From positions 1 through 47,086 of the forward strand of contig NZ_JASBRW010000058.1 in assembly GCF_030149235.1 (NCBI RefSeq): a stretch of DNA of 47,086 bases, read 5' to 3'. The notes under the pieces are model-generated. The model was not told where the DNA came from. It was given only the letters and a program-made list of their open reading frames with translations, and made no database searches. This DNA is from Maricaulis sp. GTDB lineage: Bacteria; Pseudomonadota; Alphaproteobacteria; Caulobacterales; Maricaulaceae. The position numbers were made by a program, and so were the translations under genes. Below are positions 8,984-17,859 of the stretch, piece after piece; the stretch's first letter is position 1, and each line of letters starts with the position of its first letter.

Positions 8984-10069
8984 ATGTCTCGTATCATCGT
9001 ACCGGTAATCATGTCCGGAGGCTCGGGCACCCGCCTCTGGCCGCTTTCGCGCCAGGCGAGCCCCAAGCAACTGCATGCCCTGACGTCTGATCTGACGCTG
9101 ATCCAGCACACGATTGCGCGCGTTAATGCGGATGAGGACGAGTTCGTCTTTGCCGAACCCATGGTCATTCTCAATGAAAGCCAGCTTGAACCGGCTCAGG
9201 CCCAGGTCAAGGAGATGGGCCGCGAGGGGGTGCGCTGGCTGGTTGAGCCGGTCGGCCGCAACACAGCGCCGGTTGCCGCGGTCGCCGCAGAGGTGGTCCG
9301 GGCGCGCCATGGCGATGAGGGCATGGTCCTGCTGATGCCGGCGGATCATCATATCGATGATGAAGAGGCCTTCCGGGCGACGGCGATCCGCGGCGCGCAT
9401 CTGGCGCAGACCGGTCGCATTGTCACCTTCGGCATCAAGCCGACCGGTCCTGCAACAGGCTTTGGCTATATCCGTCGCGGTGATGCCGTCGGCGATGGTT
9501 ATCTGGTTGATAGCTTCAAGGAAAAACCAGAGCTTGAAACCGCTCGCGAATATGTGGCGGATGGCCGCTATTACTGGAATGCCGGCATTTTCCTGTTCGG
9601 TGCCGGCGCGGTGGTCGAGGAAATGGAGGCGCATTGCCCCGCCATTCTCGAACTCAGCCGGAAGGCGGTCGCGAATGCGGAAGCGGACGGTGATGTCACC
9701 CGCCTCGACCAGGCCGCCTTTGAAGCCATCAAGGGCGACAGTTTCGACTATGCGGTGATGGAAAATACCGAACGTGCCGCGGTGGTCCCGGCTGATTTCG
9801 GCTGGTCCGATGTCGGGTCCTGGAGTGCGCTCTGGGAGATTTCCGAGAAGGATGAGGCCGGCAATGCCGTGCGCGGCGATGTTCACCTCACCGATGTCAG
9901 CGACTCGATCGTGTATTCGACTGCACTGCGGGTGGGTGTGATCGGCGCTGAGGACTTGATCGTTGTTGCGACCGAGGATGCGGTCCTGGTTGCACGCAAG
10001 TCGGATGATCAATCGGTGAAGACGCTGGTGGAGCGTCTGCGCAAGGAAGGCAGGCTTGATCTGCTATAG
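8984..10069 (+). CDS. manC: Mannose-1-phosphate guanylyltransferase
   Basis: Makes GDP-mannose from mannose-1-phosphate and GTP for surface glycan synthesis. The 361-residue protein starts MSRIIVPVIMSGGSGTRLW, with the nucleotidyltransferase signature GGSGTRLWPLSR at about residues 11-22. It also has PADHHI, the YIRRGD region, FKEKP and the WNAGIFLF segment typical of this family. It has only the guanylyltransferase domain; the C-terminal mannose-6-phosphate isomerase domain of bifunctional enzymes is missing. The AGE-family gene downstream may supply that activity. The ATG at 8984 has GGGGAG seven bases upstream; the frame is open upstream to about 8927 but that part is not family-like. Confidence 0.9.
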   Translation: MSRIIVPVIMSGGSGTRLWPLSRQASPKQLHALTSDLTLIQHTIARVNADEDEFVFAEPMVILNESQLEPAQAQVKEMGREGVRWLVEPVGRNTAPVAAVAAEVVRARHGDEGMVLLMPADHHIDDEEAFRATAIRGAHLAQTGRIVTFGIKPTGPATGFGYIRRGDAVGDGYLVDSFKEKPELETAREYVADGRYYWNAGIFLFGAGAVVEEMEAHCPAILELSRKAVANAEADGDVTRLDQAAFEAIKGDSFDYAVMENTERAAVVPADFGWSDVGSWSALWEISEKDEAGNAVRGDVHLTDVSDSIVYSTALRVGVIGAEDLIVVATEDAVLVARKSDDQSVKTLVERLRKEGRLDLL

Positions 10070-10162
10070 CGCAGCGCCTGTCGATGTGGCTTAGCCACTG
10101 GCAGATTGCCGGGAAAATGAGTAATCACAGCGTCAAAGACATGACGACAAGGGAAGACCGCT

Positions 10163-10924
10163 ATGGCCGGACACTCCAAATGGGCGAATATCCAGCACCG
10201 TAAAGGCCGCCAGGATGCCGTCCGCTCCAAACTTTTCTCCCGCCTGTCCAAGGAAATCGCGATTGCCGCGAAGCTGGGCGGGCCCGATCCGGATGCCAAT
10301 CCGCGCCTGCGTCTGGCAATCGCCAACGCCAAGGGCCAGTCCATGCCCAAGGACAATATCCAGCGCGCCATCGACAAGGCCTCCGGCGGCGATGATGATA
10401 CGTTCGAGGATATCCGCTATGAGGGCTTCGGCCCGGCCGGAATCGGCGTGATCGTTGAGGTGTCCACCGACAATCGCAATCGCGCCGCCGCTGAAGTGCG
10501 TACCGCCTTTGCCAAAAACGGCGGTAATATGGGCGAGACCGGTTCGGTCGCCTTCATGTTCGATAATGTTGGCGAGATCCGCTATCCGCTCTCCAAGGCC
10601 GATGAAGACACGATGATGGAGGCCGCCATCGAGGCTGGCGCCGAGGATGTGTCCTCTGAAGAAGGTGACGAGGAAACCGAGGGCCAGCACGTGATTTTCA
10701 CGGCGCGCGAGGACCTGATGGATGTCGTCTCCAGCCTCTCGTCCCAGTTCGAAGACCCTTCCTCTGCCAAGATCATCTGGAAGCCGCAAAACCTCATCGA
10801 TGTGCCGGGCGATAAAGTGCCGACCCTGATGAAGATGATGGAAGCGCTGGAAGACTGTGACGATGTCCAGAATGTCTACGCCAATTTCGACATTTCTGAT
10901 GAGGATATGGCGAATCTCGGCTAA
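10163..10924 (+). CDS. yebC: YebC/PmpR-family protein
   Basis: A 253-residue protein with the nearly invariant start MAGHSKWANIQHRKGRQDA and the conserved KGQSMPKDNIQRAIDKA and YEGFGPAGIGVIVE segments. Family members were described as transcriptional regulators; recent work also ties some to relieving ribosome stalling at proline-rich sequences. The ATG follows GGGAAGACCGCT. In many Alphaproteobacteria yebC directly precedes ruvCAB; here it is separated from ruvC by about 8 kb, with sugar genes on both sides. A 10-bp palindrome (TTAGCGCTAA, 10931-10940) follows the stop. Confidence 0.95.
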   Translation: MAGHSKWANIQHRKGRQDAVRSKLFSRLSKEIAIAAKLGGPDPDANPRLRLAIANAKGQSMPKDNIQRAIDKASGGDDDTFEDIRYEGFGPAGIGVIVEVSTDNRNRAAAEVRTAFAKNGGNMGETGSVAFMFDNVGEIRYPLSKADEDTMMEAAIEAGAEDVSSEEGDEETEGQHVIFTAREDLMDVVSSLSSQFEDPSSAKIIWKPQNLIDVPGDKVPTLMKMMEALEDCDDVQNVYANFDISDEDMANLG

Positions 10925-10953
10925 CAAGAGTTAGCGCTAAATCGGGGGTGGGC

Positions 10954-12126
10954 ATGGACGGTGCCGCACGCTTAATCGAATGGGGCACCGCAACCTGTCT
11001 GCCGTTCTGGATTGAGCGGGGTTGGGACGCCAATGCGGGCGGTTTCCACGAAAAGCTCGACTTCGACGGTCAGCCAGTCATTGATTGCGAGCGCCGCCTC
11101 CTGGTCCAGGCGCGGCAGATTTTCGTGCATGCACGCGCCAGCCTGCAGGGTTATCCGCATGCCCTGGATCAGGCCGTTGAGGCCTATCACCGGGTCAAAC
11201 AGCTCGCCCGGGCCCCCGATGGCAAGCCGGGCTGGGTTCATGCTCTGACGCCAGGGGGCGAGATCGCCGATCCGACGCGCGATCTCTATGACCATGCTTT
11301 CCTTGTCCTGGCCCTGTCCTGGCTCTTCCGCGCGACCGGAGAGCGAGACTATCTGGTCGATGCCGAGGATGTGCTCGCCTTTCTGGACGACCGTATGAGC
11401 AGTTCGGCCGGTGGTTACCGGGAAACGCTGGAACACCGCCAGCTGCCGCGCCGGCAAAACCCGCACATGCACCTCTTCGAGGCCTGCCTGGCGCTTTATG
11501 AGGTCGATCCGCGACCGGTCGTGCTGCATCGTGCCGAGCGTCTCATGGCCTTGCTGGAATCCCGTCTCATGCACGGGTCCGGCGCTGCGGTGCTCGAGTT
11601 TTTCGACGAAGCCTGGCAGGTCGCACCGGATGAGCATGGATCAGCGGTCGAGCCGGGACACTCCTTTGAATGGGTCTGGCTGCTCAGCGAGTATGAGCGT
11701 CTGACCGGCTATCCCTCGCGCGGTTTCGGGGCGCCGCTTTATGAGATGGCCAGTGAGGCGGGTATCATCCGAGAGACCGGGCTGGCTGCGGCGCGTATCG
11801 ACCCGGAGGGACGTATGGTCGATGCGAGTTCGCGAACCTGGATGCAGACTGAGCGTATCCGGGCCGCCAATGTGCGGCTGCGGCGCGGTGAAATCATCGC
11901 GCTTGCCGATTTTGAAGCCGCCTGTGATGCCTTGTTCCGCTATCATCTGGAGCCGGCCCCGGCCGGTATGTGGATCGACCGGGTGGATGCCATGGGCGCC
12001 GGGCTGTCGGCGCAAGTGCCGGCCTCGACCCTGTACCACCTCCTGGGGGCGTTCATGGAGGCTGAAGCCAAGCGTGAGCTCGGCGCTTCGGTCCCCCCTG
12101 ATTCCGAAAGGGTCTCATCGCGATGA
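10954..12126 (+). CDS. AGE-family epimerase/isomerase, probable mannose-6-phosphate isomerase
   Basis: A 390-residue protein of the N-acylglucosamine 2-epimerase family, an (alpha/alpha)6 barrel. Visible family features are QARQIFVHAR, DLYDHAFLVLALSWL, the QNPHMHLFEACLALYE segment with a conserved His, and PGHSFEWVWLLSEYE. Members interconvert ketose/aldose or 2-epimer sugars, some acting on mannose-6-phosphate. Because manC lies upstream, pgi overlaps the end (ATGA at 12123), and manC lacks an isomerase domain, conversion of fructose-6-phosphate to mannose-6-phosphate is the best inference. It is not proven; N-acylglucosamine or cellobiose epimerase activity remains possible. I chose ATG 10954 over GTG 10948 because GGGGGTG then sits at proper spacing. 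Confidence 0.8.
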   Translation: MDGAARLIEWGTATCLPFWIERGWDANAGGFHEKLDFDGQPVIDCERRLLVQARQIFVHARASLQGYPHALDQAVEAYHRVKQLARAPDGKPGWVHALTPGGEIADPTRDLYDHAFLVLALSWLFRATGERDYLVDAEDVLAFLDDRMSSSAGGYRETLEHRQLPRRQNPHMHLFEACLALYEVDPRPVVLHRAERLMALLESRLMHGSGAAVLEFFDEAWQVAPDEHGSAVEPGHSFEWVWLLSEYERLTGYPSRGFGAPLYEMASEAGIIRETGLAAARIDPEGRMVDASSRTWMQTERIRAANVRLRRGEIIALADFEAACDALFRYHLEPAPAGMWIDRVDAMGAGLSAQVPASTLYHLLGAFMEAEAKRELGASVPPDSERVSSR

Positions 12127-13667
12127 GTGCATTGAAATCCCATGCCGACCGATTGCGAGCGGCCCGTCTTGCCGACCTTGTTGCCGAACCGGGCCGTCAT
12201 GATGACCTTGTCTTCGCTCAGGCCGGTGTCGAGCTCGACCTGACCAAGCAGCGGCTCGATCCGGCGGCGCTGGGCGCCCTGGTCGATGTCGCTGAGCAAC
12301 GGGGGCTGGGCGAGCAGCGTGACGCGCTTTTGAGCGGCGCCATCGTCAATCCGACCGAAGGCCGTCCGGCCCTGCACATGGCCTATCGCGAAGGGGCCAA
12401 TATCGCCGGCAGCGATCAGGCCTCCCTGGTCGAGCGCACCCAGGCTCAAACCTGCGCCTTTGCCGAGCGGGTTCGCTCTGGCGATTACCGGCCGTCTGGC
12501 GAGGCGATCGAGCGCGTGGTGAATATCGGTATTGGCGGGTCGGATCTCGGTCCGCGCCTGGTGGCGGACGCCCTGGCGTTGCACGCCGGATCGGGCCCGG
12601 AAATGCGCTTCGTCGCCAGTCTCGATCCATCCGAACTGGCGCTGGCCCTGGCCGGGGCTGATCCGCGGCGCGTGCTCTTCGTCGTCGCCTCGAAATCCTT
12701 CTCGACCCAGGAAACCTTGATGTCGGCCGAGGCGGCGCGCGACTGGCTGGCCGGGGAGATCGGCGGTGAGGCGGCAGGAGCACACTTCATTGCCGCGTCC
12801 GCTGCACCGGACAAGGCGACCGCTTTCGGCATCGACAAGGACCTGGTGTTCGATTTCCCCGATTGGGTTGGCGGGCGCTATTCGGTCTGGAGCGCGGTGG
12901 GGCTGAGCCTCGAGATTGGCCTGGGTCCGGACGCTTTCGCTGCCTTCCGCGCGGGGGCGCGCGCCATGGACCAGCATTTCGCCACCGCTCCGCTTGGCCG
13001 GAACCTCCCAGTTATCAAGGGCCTTACCGATTATTGGAACCGTGCGGTAATGGGCTATCCCAGCCGCTGTGTGGCGGCCTATTCGGCTCGTCTGGGCAAG
13101 CTGGCGGATTATTTCCAGCAGCTGGAAATGGAGAGCCTGGGCAAGTCTGTAGATCATAGCGGTGCGCCCAGCGGGACCCCCGGCGGAGCGCTGGTCTGGG
13201 GCGGTGCCGGGACGGAGATCCAGCATTCCTTCTTCCAGTGGCTGCACCAGGGCCCGGACACGGTTCCGGTCGATTTCATTGGCATCCGCCGCCACTTCGC
13301 CAGCGCCGATCCGCGCGAGCGGGCGCTGGCTGCCAACATGGCGGCCCAGGGCGCAGCCCTGCTGGCCGGTCGCCAGGTAGACCCGGCCGCCGAACCAGAG
13401 CTGGCGGCGCACAAATCCATGCCCGGCGAGCGCGGCTCTTCGACCCTGTTGCTCGAGGACATGCAACCGGGCCCGCTAGGCGCTCTGATCGCTTTGCATG
13501 AACACAAGGTTTTCGTTGAAAGCGTGCTCTATGGCATCAACCCGTTCGACCAATGGGGTGTCGAACTAGGCAAGGTACTGACCAAAGGTATTCTGGACGG
13601 CGAGGTCTCAAGCTATGACGCCTCGACCCAGGCGCTGCTCAAGCGCACCGGTTTCCAGACGCGTTAG
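12123..13667 (+). CDS. pgi: Glucose-6-phosphate isomerase
   Basis: Interconverts glucose-6-phosphate and fructose-6-phosphate. The protein is 514 residues, somewhat shorter than E. coli Pgi (549). Signatures are VNIGIGGSDLGPRL, KSFSTQETL, DWVGGRYSVWSAVGL, QLEMESLGK (with the catalytic Glu), GTEIQHSFFQWLHQGP (catalytic His) and INPFDQWGVELGKVL (catalytic Lys). Its ATG overlaps the stop of the AGE-family gene, so the two are translationally coupled. Product fructose-6-phosphate is the shared substrate of the mannose branch upstream and of transketolase downstream. Confidence 0.95.
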   Translation: MSALKSHADRLRAARLADLVAEPGRHDDLVFAQAGVELDLTKQRLDPAALGALVDVAEQRGLGEQRDALLSGAIVNPTEGRPALHMAYREGANIAGSDQASLVERTQAQTCAFAERVRSGDYRPSGEAIERVVNIGIGGSDLGPRLVADALALHAGSGPEMRFVASLDPSELALALAGADPRRVLFVVASKSFSTQETLMSAEAARDWLAGEIGGEAAGAHFIAASAAPDKATAFGIDKDLVFDFPDWVGGRYSVWSAVGLSLEIGLGPDAFAAFRAGARAMDQHFATAPLGRNLPVIKGLTDYWNRAVMGYPSRCVAAYSARLGKLADYFQQLEMESLGKSVDHSGAPSGTPGGALVWGGAGTEIQHSFFQWLHQGPDTVPVDFIGIRRHFASADPRERALAANMAAQGAALLAGRQVDPAAEPELAAHKSMPGERGSSTLLLEDMQPGPLGALIALHEHKVFVESVLYGINPFDQWGVELGKVLTKGILDGEVSSYDASTQALLKRTGFQTR

Positions 13668-13720
13668 ATTTTCATTTCGGATAGGGCGACCTATCTCACC
13701 GTCATGCAAAAGGGGCTGTC

Positions 13721-15697
13721 ATGACTGAAGGCATCGGCACACGTTACAAGGATATGGCCAATGCGCTGCGCGCTTTGTCCATGGACGCGGTCCAGAAGGC
13801 GAATTCTGGCCACCCCGGCATGCCAATGGGCATGGCCGATGTCGCCACTGTATTGTGGTCGCGGCACCTGAAATTCGATCCGGCGGCGCCGAACTGGGCA
13901 GATCGCGACCGTTTTGTGCTCTCCGCCGGTCACGGCTCGATGCTGATCTACAGCCTCCTGCACCTGACCGGGTTCGAGGATGTTACCCTCGATCAGATCA
14001 AGAATTTCCGCCAGCTGGGCTCCAATACTGCGGGCCACCCGGAATACGGGCATACGCCCGGTGTCGAGGCGACCACCGGTCCGCTGGGGCAGGGCATATC
14101 CATGGCCGTTGGCATGGCGCTGGCCGAGCGCATGCTCAATGCCGAGTTCGGTGACGATCTGGTCGATCACCGCACCTGGGTCATCGCATCGGACGGTGAT
14201 CTGCAGGAAGGTATTTCGCACGAGGCGATCTCGCTCGCCGGGCATCTCAAGCTCAACCGGCTCTGCGTGCTCTGGGATGATAACGAGATTTCAATCGATG
14301 GCCCGACGCAGATGTCGGAATCCACGGATGTCTGCAAACGCTTCGAAGCTGCGGGTTGGACCACGGCCAAGGTCGACGGGCACGACATGGATGCCATCGA
14401 CAAAGCCATCGAGGCCGCCCGGTCCAGCGACAAGCCGGTGATGATCGCCTGCCGCACGACGATCGGTTATGGCGCCCCGAACAAGGCCGGCACGGCCGGC
14501 TCGCACGGTGCGCCGCTCGGTGATGAGGAAATCGCCGGTACGCGCCAGGCCATTGGCTGGCCGCACGCCCCGTTTGAAGTGCCCCAGTCCGTCTATGATG
14601 ACTGGCGCGCCGTGGGCTCGCCGGAAATGCACGAAGCCTGGCGCGATCGCCTGGCGTCCACCGACAAGGCGGACGAGCTGGTCGAGCGTCTCACCGGCGA
14701 GCTGGGTGAGGCCGGTCTCGCGGCCCTTGCTGACTGGCGCAAGCAGGTCGCGGCCGACAAGCCGGACCTGGCCTCACGTGCCGCCTCGGGCAAGACGCTG
14801 GAAGTGGTGCTGCCGGCTGTCCCCGGTCTCGCCGGCGGCTCGGCAGACCTGACGGGTTCCAACCTGACCAAGACCTCGCATGGCGGCGTGGTTTCGGCTG
14901 ATGATTATGCCGGCCCCTATATCCATTTCGGGGTCCGCGAACACGGTATGGCGGCCTGCGCCAATGGCATGGCCCTGCATGGCGGCCTGCGCCCCTATGT
15001 GGCGACCTTCCTGGTCTTCGCCGATTACTGCCGTGGCTCGATGCGTCTGTCCTCGCTGATGGAACAGCCGGTCGTCTATGTCCTGACCCATGACTCCATC
15101 GGTCTGGGCGAGGATGGCCCGACCCACCAGCCGGTCGAAACCCTGGCTTCGCTGCGCGCCATTCCGAACATGTATGTCTTCCGCCCGGCTGATGCGCTGG
15201 AAACCGCGGAAGCCTGGGAGCTGTCGCTGCAGCGCCAGGACGGACCCAGCGTGCTGGCCCTGTCACGCCAGAAGCTGCCCTTCCTGCGCGAAGATGACGG
15301 CAGCGAGAACCTGTCGGCCCGCGGCGCCTATGTGCTGCGTGATGCGGCGGATGCCAAGGCCGTCATTGTCGCGACCGGTTCGGAGGTTTCCCTGGCCGTT
15401 GATGCCGCGCAAACCCTGGCCGGCAAGGGCATTGCCGCCCGCGTCGTGTCGGCACCCTGCCTCGATCTCTTCGCCGAGCAGGACAAGGCCTATCGCGACA
15501 CGATTTTGCCGCAGGGTGTTCCGGTCGTCGCGGTGGAAGCTGCGCTGCGATATGGCTGGGACAGCATTATCGGCCGTGATGGCGGCTTTGTCGGCATGAC
15601 CGGCTTTGGCGCCAGTGCTCCGGCCGGTGAGCTCTACAAGCATTTCGGCATTACCGCCGAGGCAGTGGTGAGCGAGGTTGAAGCCCTGCTGGGCTAG
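13721..15697 (+). CDS. tkt: Transketolase
   Basis: Thiamine-diphosphate enzyme moving two-carbon units between sugar phosphates in the pentose phosphate pathway. The protein is 658 residues, normal for the family. Motifs are [28 protein letters not shown], the ThDP-binding [13 protein letters not shown]...[11 protein letters not shown], and in the second half [18 protein letters not shown] and [16 protein letters not shown]. The ATG at 13721 follows AAGGGG. A short hairpin GATAGG-GCGA-CCTATC (13680-13695) lies in the 53-base gap after pgi. A strong terminator follows the gene. Confidence 0.95.
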   Translation: MTEGIGTRYKDMANALRALSMDAVQKANSGHPGMPMGMADVATVLWSRHLKFDPAAPNWADRDRFVLSAGHGSMLIYSLLHLTGFEDVTLDQIKNFRQLGSNTAGHPEYGHTPGVEATTGPLGQGISMAVGMALAERMLNAEFGDDLVDHRTWVIASDGDLQEGISHEAISLAGHLKLNRLCVLWDDNEISIDGPTQMSESTDVCKRFEAAGWTTAKVDGHDMDAIDKAIEAARSSDKPVMIACRTTIGYGAPNKAGTAGSHGAPLGDEEIAGTRQAIGWPHAPFEVPQSVYDDWRAVGSPEMHEAWRDRLASTDKADELVERLTGELGEAGLAALADWRKQVAADKPDLASRAASGKTLEVVLPAVPGLAGGSADLTGSNLTKTSHGGVVSADDYAGPYIHFGVREHGMAACANGMALHGGLRPYVATFLVFADYCRGSMRLSSLMEQPVVYVLTHDSIGLGEDGPTHQPVETLASLRAIPNMYVFRPADALETAEAWELSLQRQDGPSVLALSRQKLPFLREDDGSENLSARGAYVLRDAADAKAVIVATGSEVSLAVDAAQTLAGKGIAARVVSAPCLDLFAEQDKAYRDTILPQGVPVVAVEAALRYGWDSIIGRDGGFVGMTGFGASAPAGELYKHFGITAEAVVSEVEALLG

Positions 15698-15720
15698 ATT
15701 ACGCTGAATGAAAACAAAAG

Positions 15721-15755
15721 CGGCGCGCCGGAGAGGATCCGGCGCGCCGTTTTTT
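15721..15755. terminator. Bidirectional rho-independent terminator after tkt
   Basis: CGGCGCGCCGGA at 15721-15732 pairs perfectly with TCCGGCGCGCCG at 15738-15749 around GAGGA, followed by six Ts. An A-rich run precedes the stem (15712-15719), so the opposite strand also ends in a T-rich run. It can stop tkt on the plus strand and the JmjC-type gene on the minus strand. Confidence 0.92.
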
Positions 15756-15784
15756 GTGTCTGCAGAGAGGTCTGCCCGGCCGGT

Positions 15785-16993
15785 TTACTGAGCCGGCTGG
15801 GTATCGCCTTCAAGTGGGTCGACCAGGCCGAATGCGAAGAGCTTCTGGATCGTGTCCCGGCGTTGTTCCTCATCGAGGGAGTCGAAGCTGGCTTCGCTGA
15901 CCACGCCGCCATCAAGCAGCACATGCAGGCCGGGTTCGGCCTCGGCCGGGAAGCGAACCTCGCCGCCGGCTGTAATGATCACGACTTCCTTGCCATCGCC
16001 GGCGAAGCGCCAGGGCACCAGCGGCTTGAGCTTGTACTGGCGCGAGCTATCGAGCGGGGTGGCGAAATTGACGATTGTACCCGGTGTGTCAGGCGCCCGG
16101 GAGCGGATGAACTGGTCGACGAAGACGGCCATCGCATTGTCCAGCTTCGCGCCTTGGCTAAATGCGTCGACCAGTTTGGCGAAATGCGCGCGGGCTTCGG
16201 CGCGGTCGAAGTCCGGGCGAGCATAACCCGCGGGCAGGGCGCGGCGGAATTCCGGTGAGGTCAGGGCGACCTCGGATACGGCTTCCAGCATCAGATCGGC
16301 CCAGGTCTTGACGATCAGGCCGACCGTGATGTGCAGCGAAGGGCCGTCGCCATGGGTGCGGGCGTCATGCATCAGGCCGCGCGGGACATAAGCGATTTCA
16401 CCCGGTTCCAGAACGAATTCCTCGACCGGATCACCGATCTCATGAGCGCCGGATTGATAGCCTTCGCCCCGATAGGGGTTTTCCACCGGGGTGTCGTAAA
16501 GGCGCCAGGCCTTGGACCCTTCGATCTGCAGCACGAAGACATCGTGATCGTCATAATGAGTGCGGAAGCCCTGAGCATCCGGCGGAGTAAGGTAGATATT
16601 GGTCTGCACGTGGCAGGAGAGCTGGGCCTCCAGCGCGCGGCAGAAATTGGCCAGCACCGGATCGGAGAAGTGCAGCTGTGGCAGGATCAACGTTGCGCCG
16701 CGCTGGTATTGGCGGGCCACGGCACCGCGATCGATATTGCCATTGTCAAAGGTGTAATCGCCTGGTCCGACCGGGGGGTCAGCCCGCGTCATGTCGAGCG
16801 GGCCGTTATCGAGCAGCCCGCTGGAAACGATGTCATCAATGCGCTTGATCGATAATAGGTCGAGGAAACGTCCGGGCTCGTCTCGCTTGACGATCAGGGC
16901 CTTCTTCTCGTGGTGACGATTGAAAAAGTCGTCGGCGCTCACCGGATTGAGCATGTAGCCGAATACGTCCTTCATCCAGGCGTGCTGAGCCAT
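15785..16993 (-). CDS. JmjC/cupin-like 2-oxoglutarate oxygenase (ribosomal oxygenase family)
   Basis: A 402-residue Fe(II)/2-oxoglutarate oxygenase of the YcfD/RoxA-MINA-NO66 type. The iron triad is visible: His146 and Asp148 in THYDDHDVF, and His209 in VPRGLMHDART, with GSKAWRLYDTP after the first pair as in the family. The C-terminal part (about 230-400) fits the dimerisation and winged-helix region. E. coli YcfD hydroxylates an arginine in a ribosomal protein; that could be the role here. The gene starts 78 bases after the last of three Arg/Asp-rich repeat protein genes on the same strand, with no obvious terminator between, so those proteins are alternative substrates. GGAGG lies seven bases before the ATG. 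Confidence 0.85.
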   Translation of the reverse strand: MAQHAWMKDVFGYMLNPVSADDFFNRHHEKKALIVKRDEPGRFLDLLSIKRIDDIVSSGLLDNGPLDMTRADPPVGPGDYTFDNGNIDRGAVARQYQRGATLILPQLHFSDPVLANFCRALEAQLSCHVQTNIYLTPPDAQGFRTHYDDHDVFVLQIEGSKAWRLYDTPVENPYRGEGYQSGAHEIGDPVEEFVLEPGEIAYVPRGLMHDARTHGDGPSLHITVGLIVKTWADLMLEAVSEVALTSPEFRRALPAGYARPDFDRAEARAHFAKLVDAFSQGAKLDNAMAVFVDQFIRSRAPDTPGTIVNFATPLDSSRQYKLKPLVPWRFAGDGKEVVIITAGGEVRFPAEAEPGLHVLLDGGVVSEASFDSLDEEQRRDTIQKLFAFGLVDPLEGDTQPAQ

Positions 16994-17071
16994 CGGAAGC
17001 CTCCGTGTTTTCTTGGGTTTTTGACGCTAGCTGACCTGATCGGCAGCGCAAACGGCAAATCGCCGCAGTGC

Positions 17072-17767
17072 TTAATACCGGCGCCCGCCACCAACCGGAT
17101 CGGCATAAGCGCCGGTGTCGCTGTCGGTCACGCCCGTCCGTCCGCCACGGCCACCGCCGACCGGGTCCGCATAGGCGCCACTATCGCTGTCAGTGACACC
17201 GGAACGGCCACCACGTCCGCCGCCAACAGGGTCCGCATAAGCACCGCTGTCGCTGTCGGTCACGCCGGAGCGTCCACCGCGGCCACCGCCGACCGGATCC
17301 GCATAGGCGCCGCTATCACTGTCGGTGATACCTGAACGCCCACTACGGCCGCCCCCAACAGGGTCGGCATAAGCGCCGCTGTCACTGTCGGTGACGCCGG
17401 AGCGTCCGCCGCGGCCACCGCCGACAGGATCTGAATAGGCGCCGCTATCACTGTCGGTAATGCCGGTTCGGCCACCGCCGCGACCACCGCCGACCGGGTC
17501 GGCATAGGCGCCACTATCGCTGTCGGTAATACCGGTGCGACCACCGCCTCGGCCACCGCCGACCGGGTCCGCATAGGCACCGCTGTCGCTGTCGGTGATA
17601 CCAGTCCGGCCACCACCGCGACCAGCGCCCACCGGGTCAAAAGGATCGGCATCGGTATAGCCGGTCGTGGCACAGCCTGTAACGGTCGCCCCGGCGCCGA
17701 GCGCCAGCGAGGTTCCTCCCACACGTGTCAGGAATGAGCGGCGGCTCAGCATTCCCTTCTTGGCCAT
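17072..17767 (-). CDS. Tat-exported repeat lipoprotein (paralog A)
   Basis: A 231-residue protein of unknown function. It begins MAKKGMLSRRSFLTRVGG: a twin-arginine signal (SRRSFLT), a hydrophobic stretch, and a lipobox-like VTGC, so it is probably a Tat-dependent lipoprotein. The rest is eight copies of DSDSGAYADPVGGGRGG followed by R[ST]G[VI]T (22-23 residues), alternating acidic DSD and basic Gly-Arg segments. DxDxG resembles a calcium-binding loop, but I cannot assign a known domain. AAGGAG lies eight bases before the ATG at 17767; the frame is open further upstream. It is the third of three paralogs on this strand; the JmjC-type gene follows. Confidence 0.8.
   Translation of the reverse strand: MAKKGMLSRRSFLTRVGGTSLALGAGATVTGCATTGYTDADPFDPVGAGRGGGRTGITDSDSGAYADPVGGGRGGGRTGITDSDSGAYADPVGGGRGGGRTGITDSDSGAYSDPVGGGRGGRSGVTDSDSGAYADPVGGGRSGRSGITDSDSGAYADPVGGGRGGRSGVTDSDSGAYADPVGGGRGGRSGVTDSDSGAYADPVGGGRGGRTGVTDSDTGAYADPVGGGRRY
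17103..17640 (-). repeat. Tandem coding repeats in paralog A (66/69-bp units)
   Basis: Eight units start at about 17103, 17169, 17235, 17301, 17367, 17433, 17502 and 17571. The first six are 66 bases and the last two 69 bases. Units 1, 3 and 5 share one set of synonymous choices (GCATAAGC near the start) and units 2 and 4 another (GCATAGGC, and an end in CCAACAGGGTC). This indicates an older 132-base double unit. Protein sequence is kept nearly constant while DNA differs at synonymous sites. Confidence 0.85.
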
Positions 17768-17859
17768 GACCTGTCTCCTTTTAACAACAGCAATCGGGCG
17801 GGCCAGATGTCTCATCTGGCCCAACCCCTCGCGTAATCAATCTATCGCTGCCTCGAATG

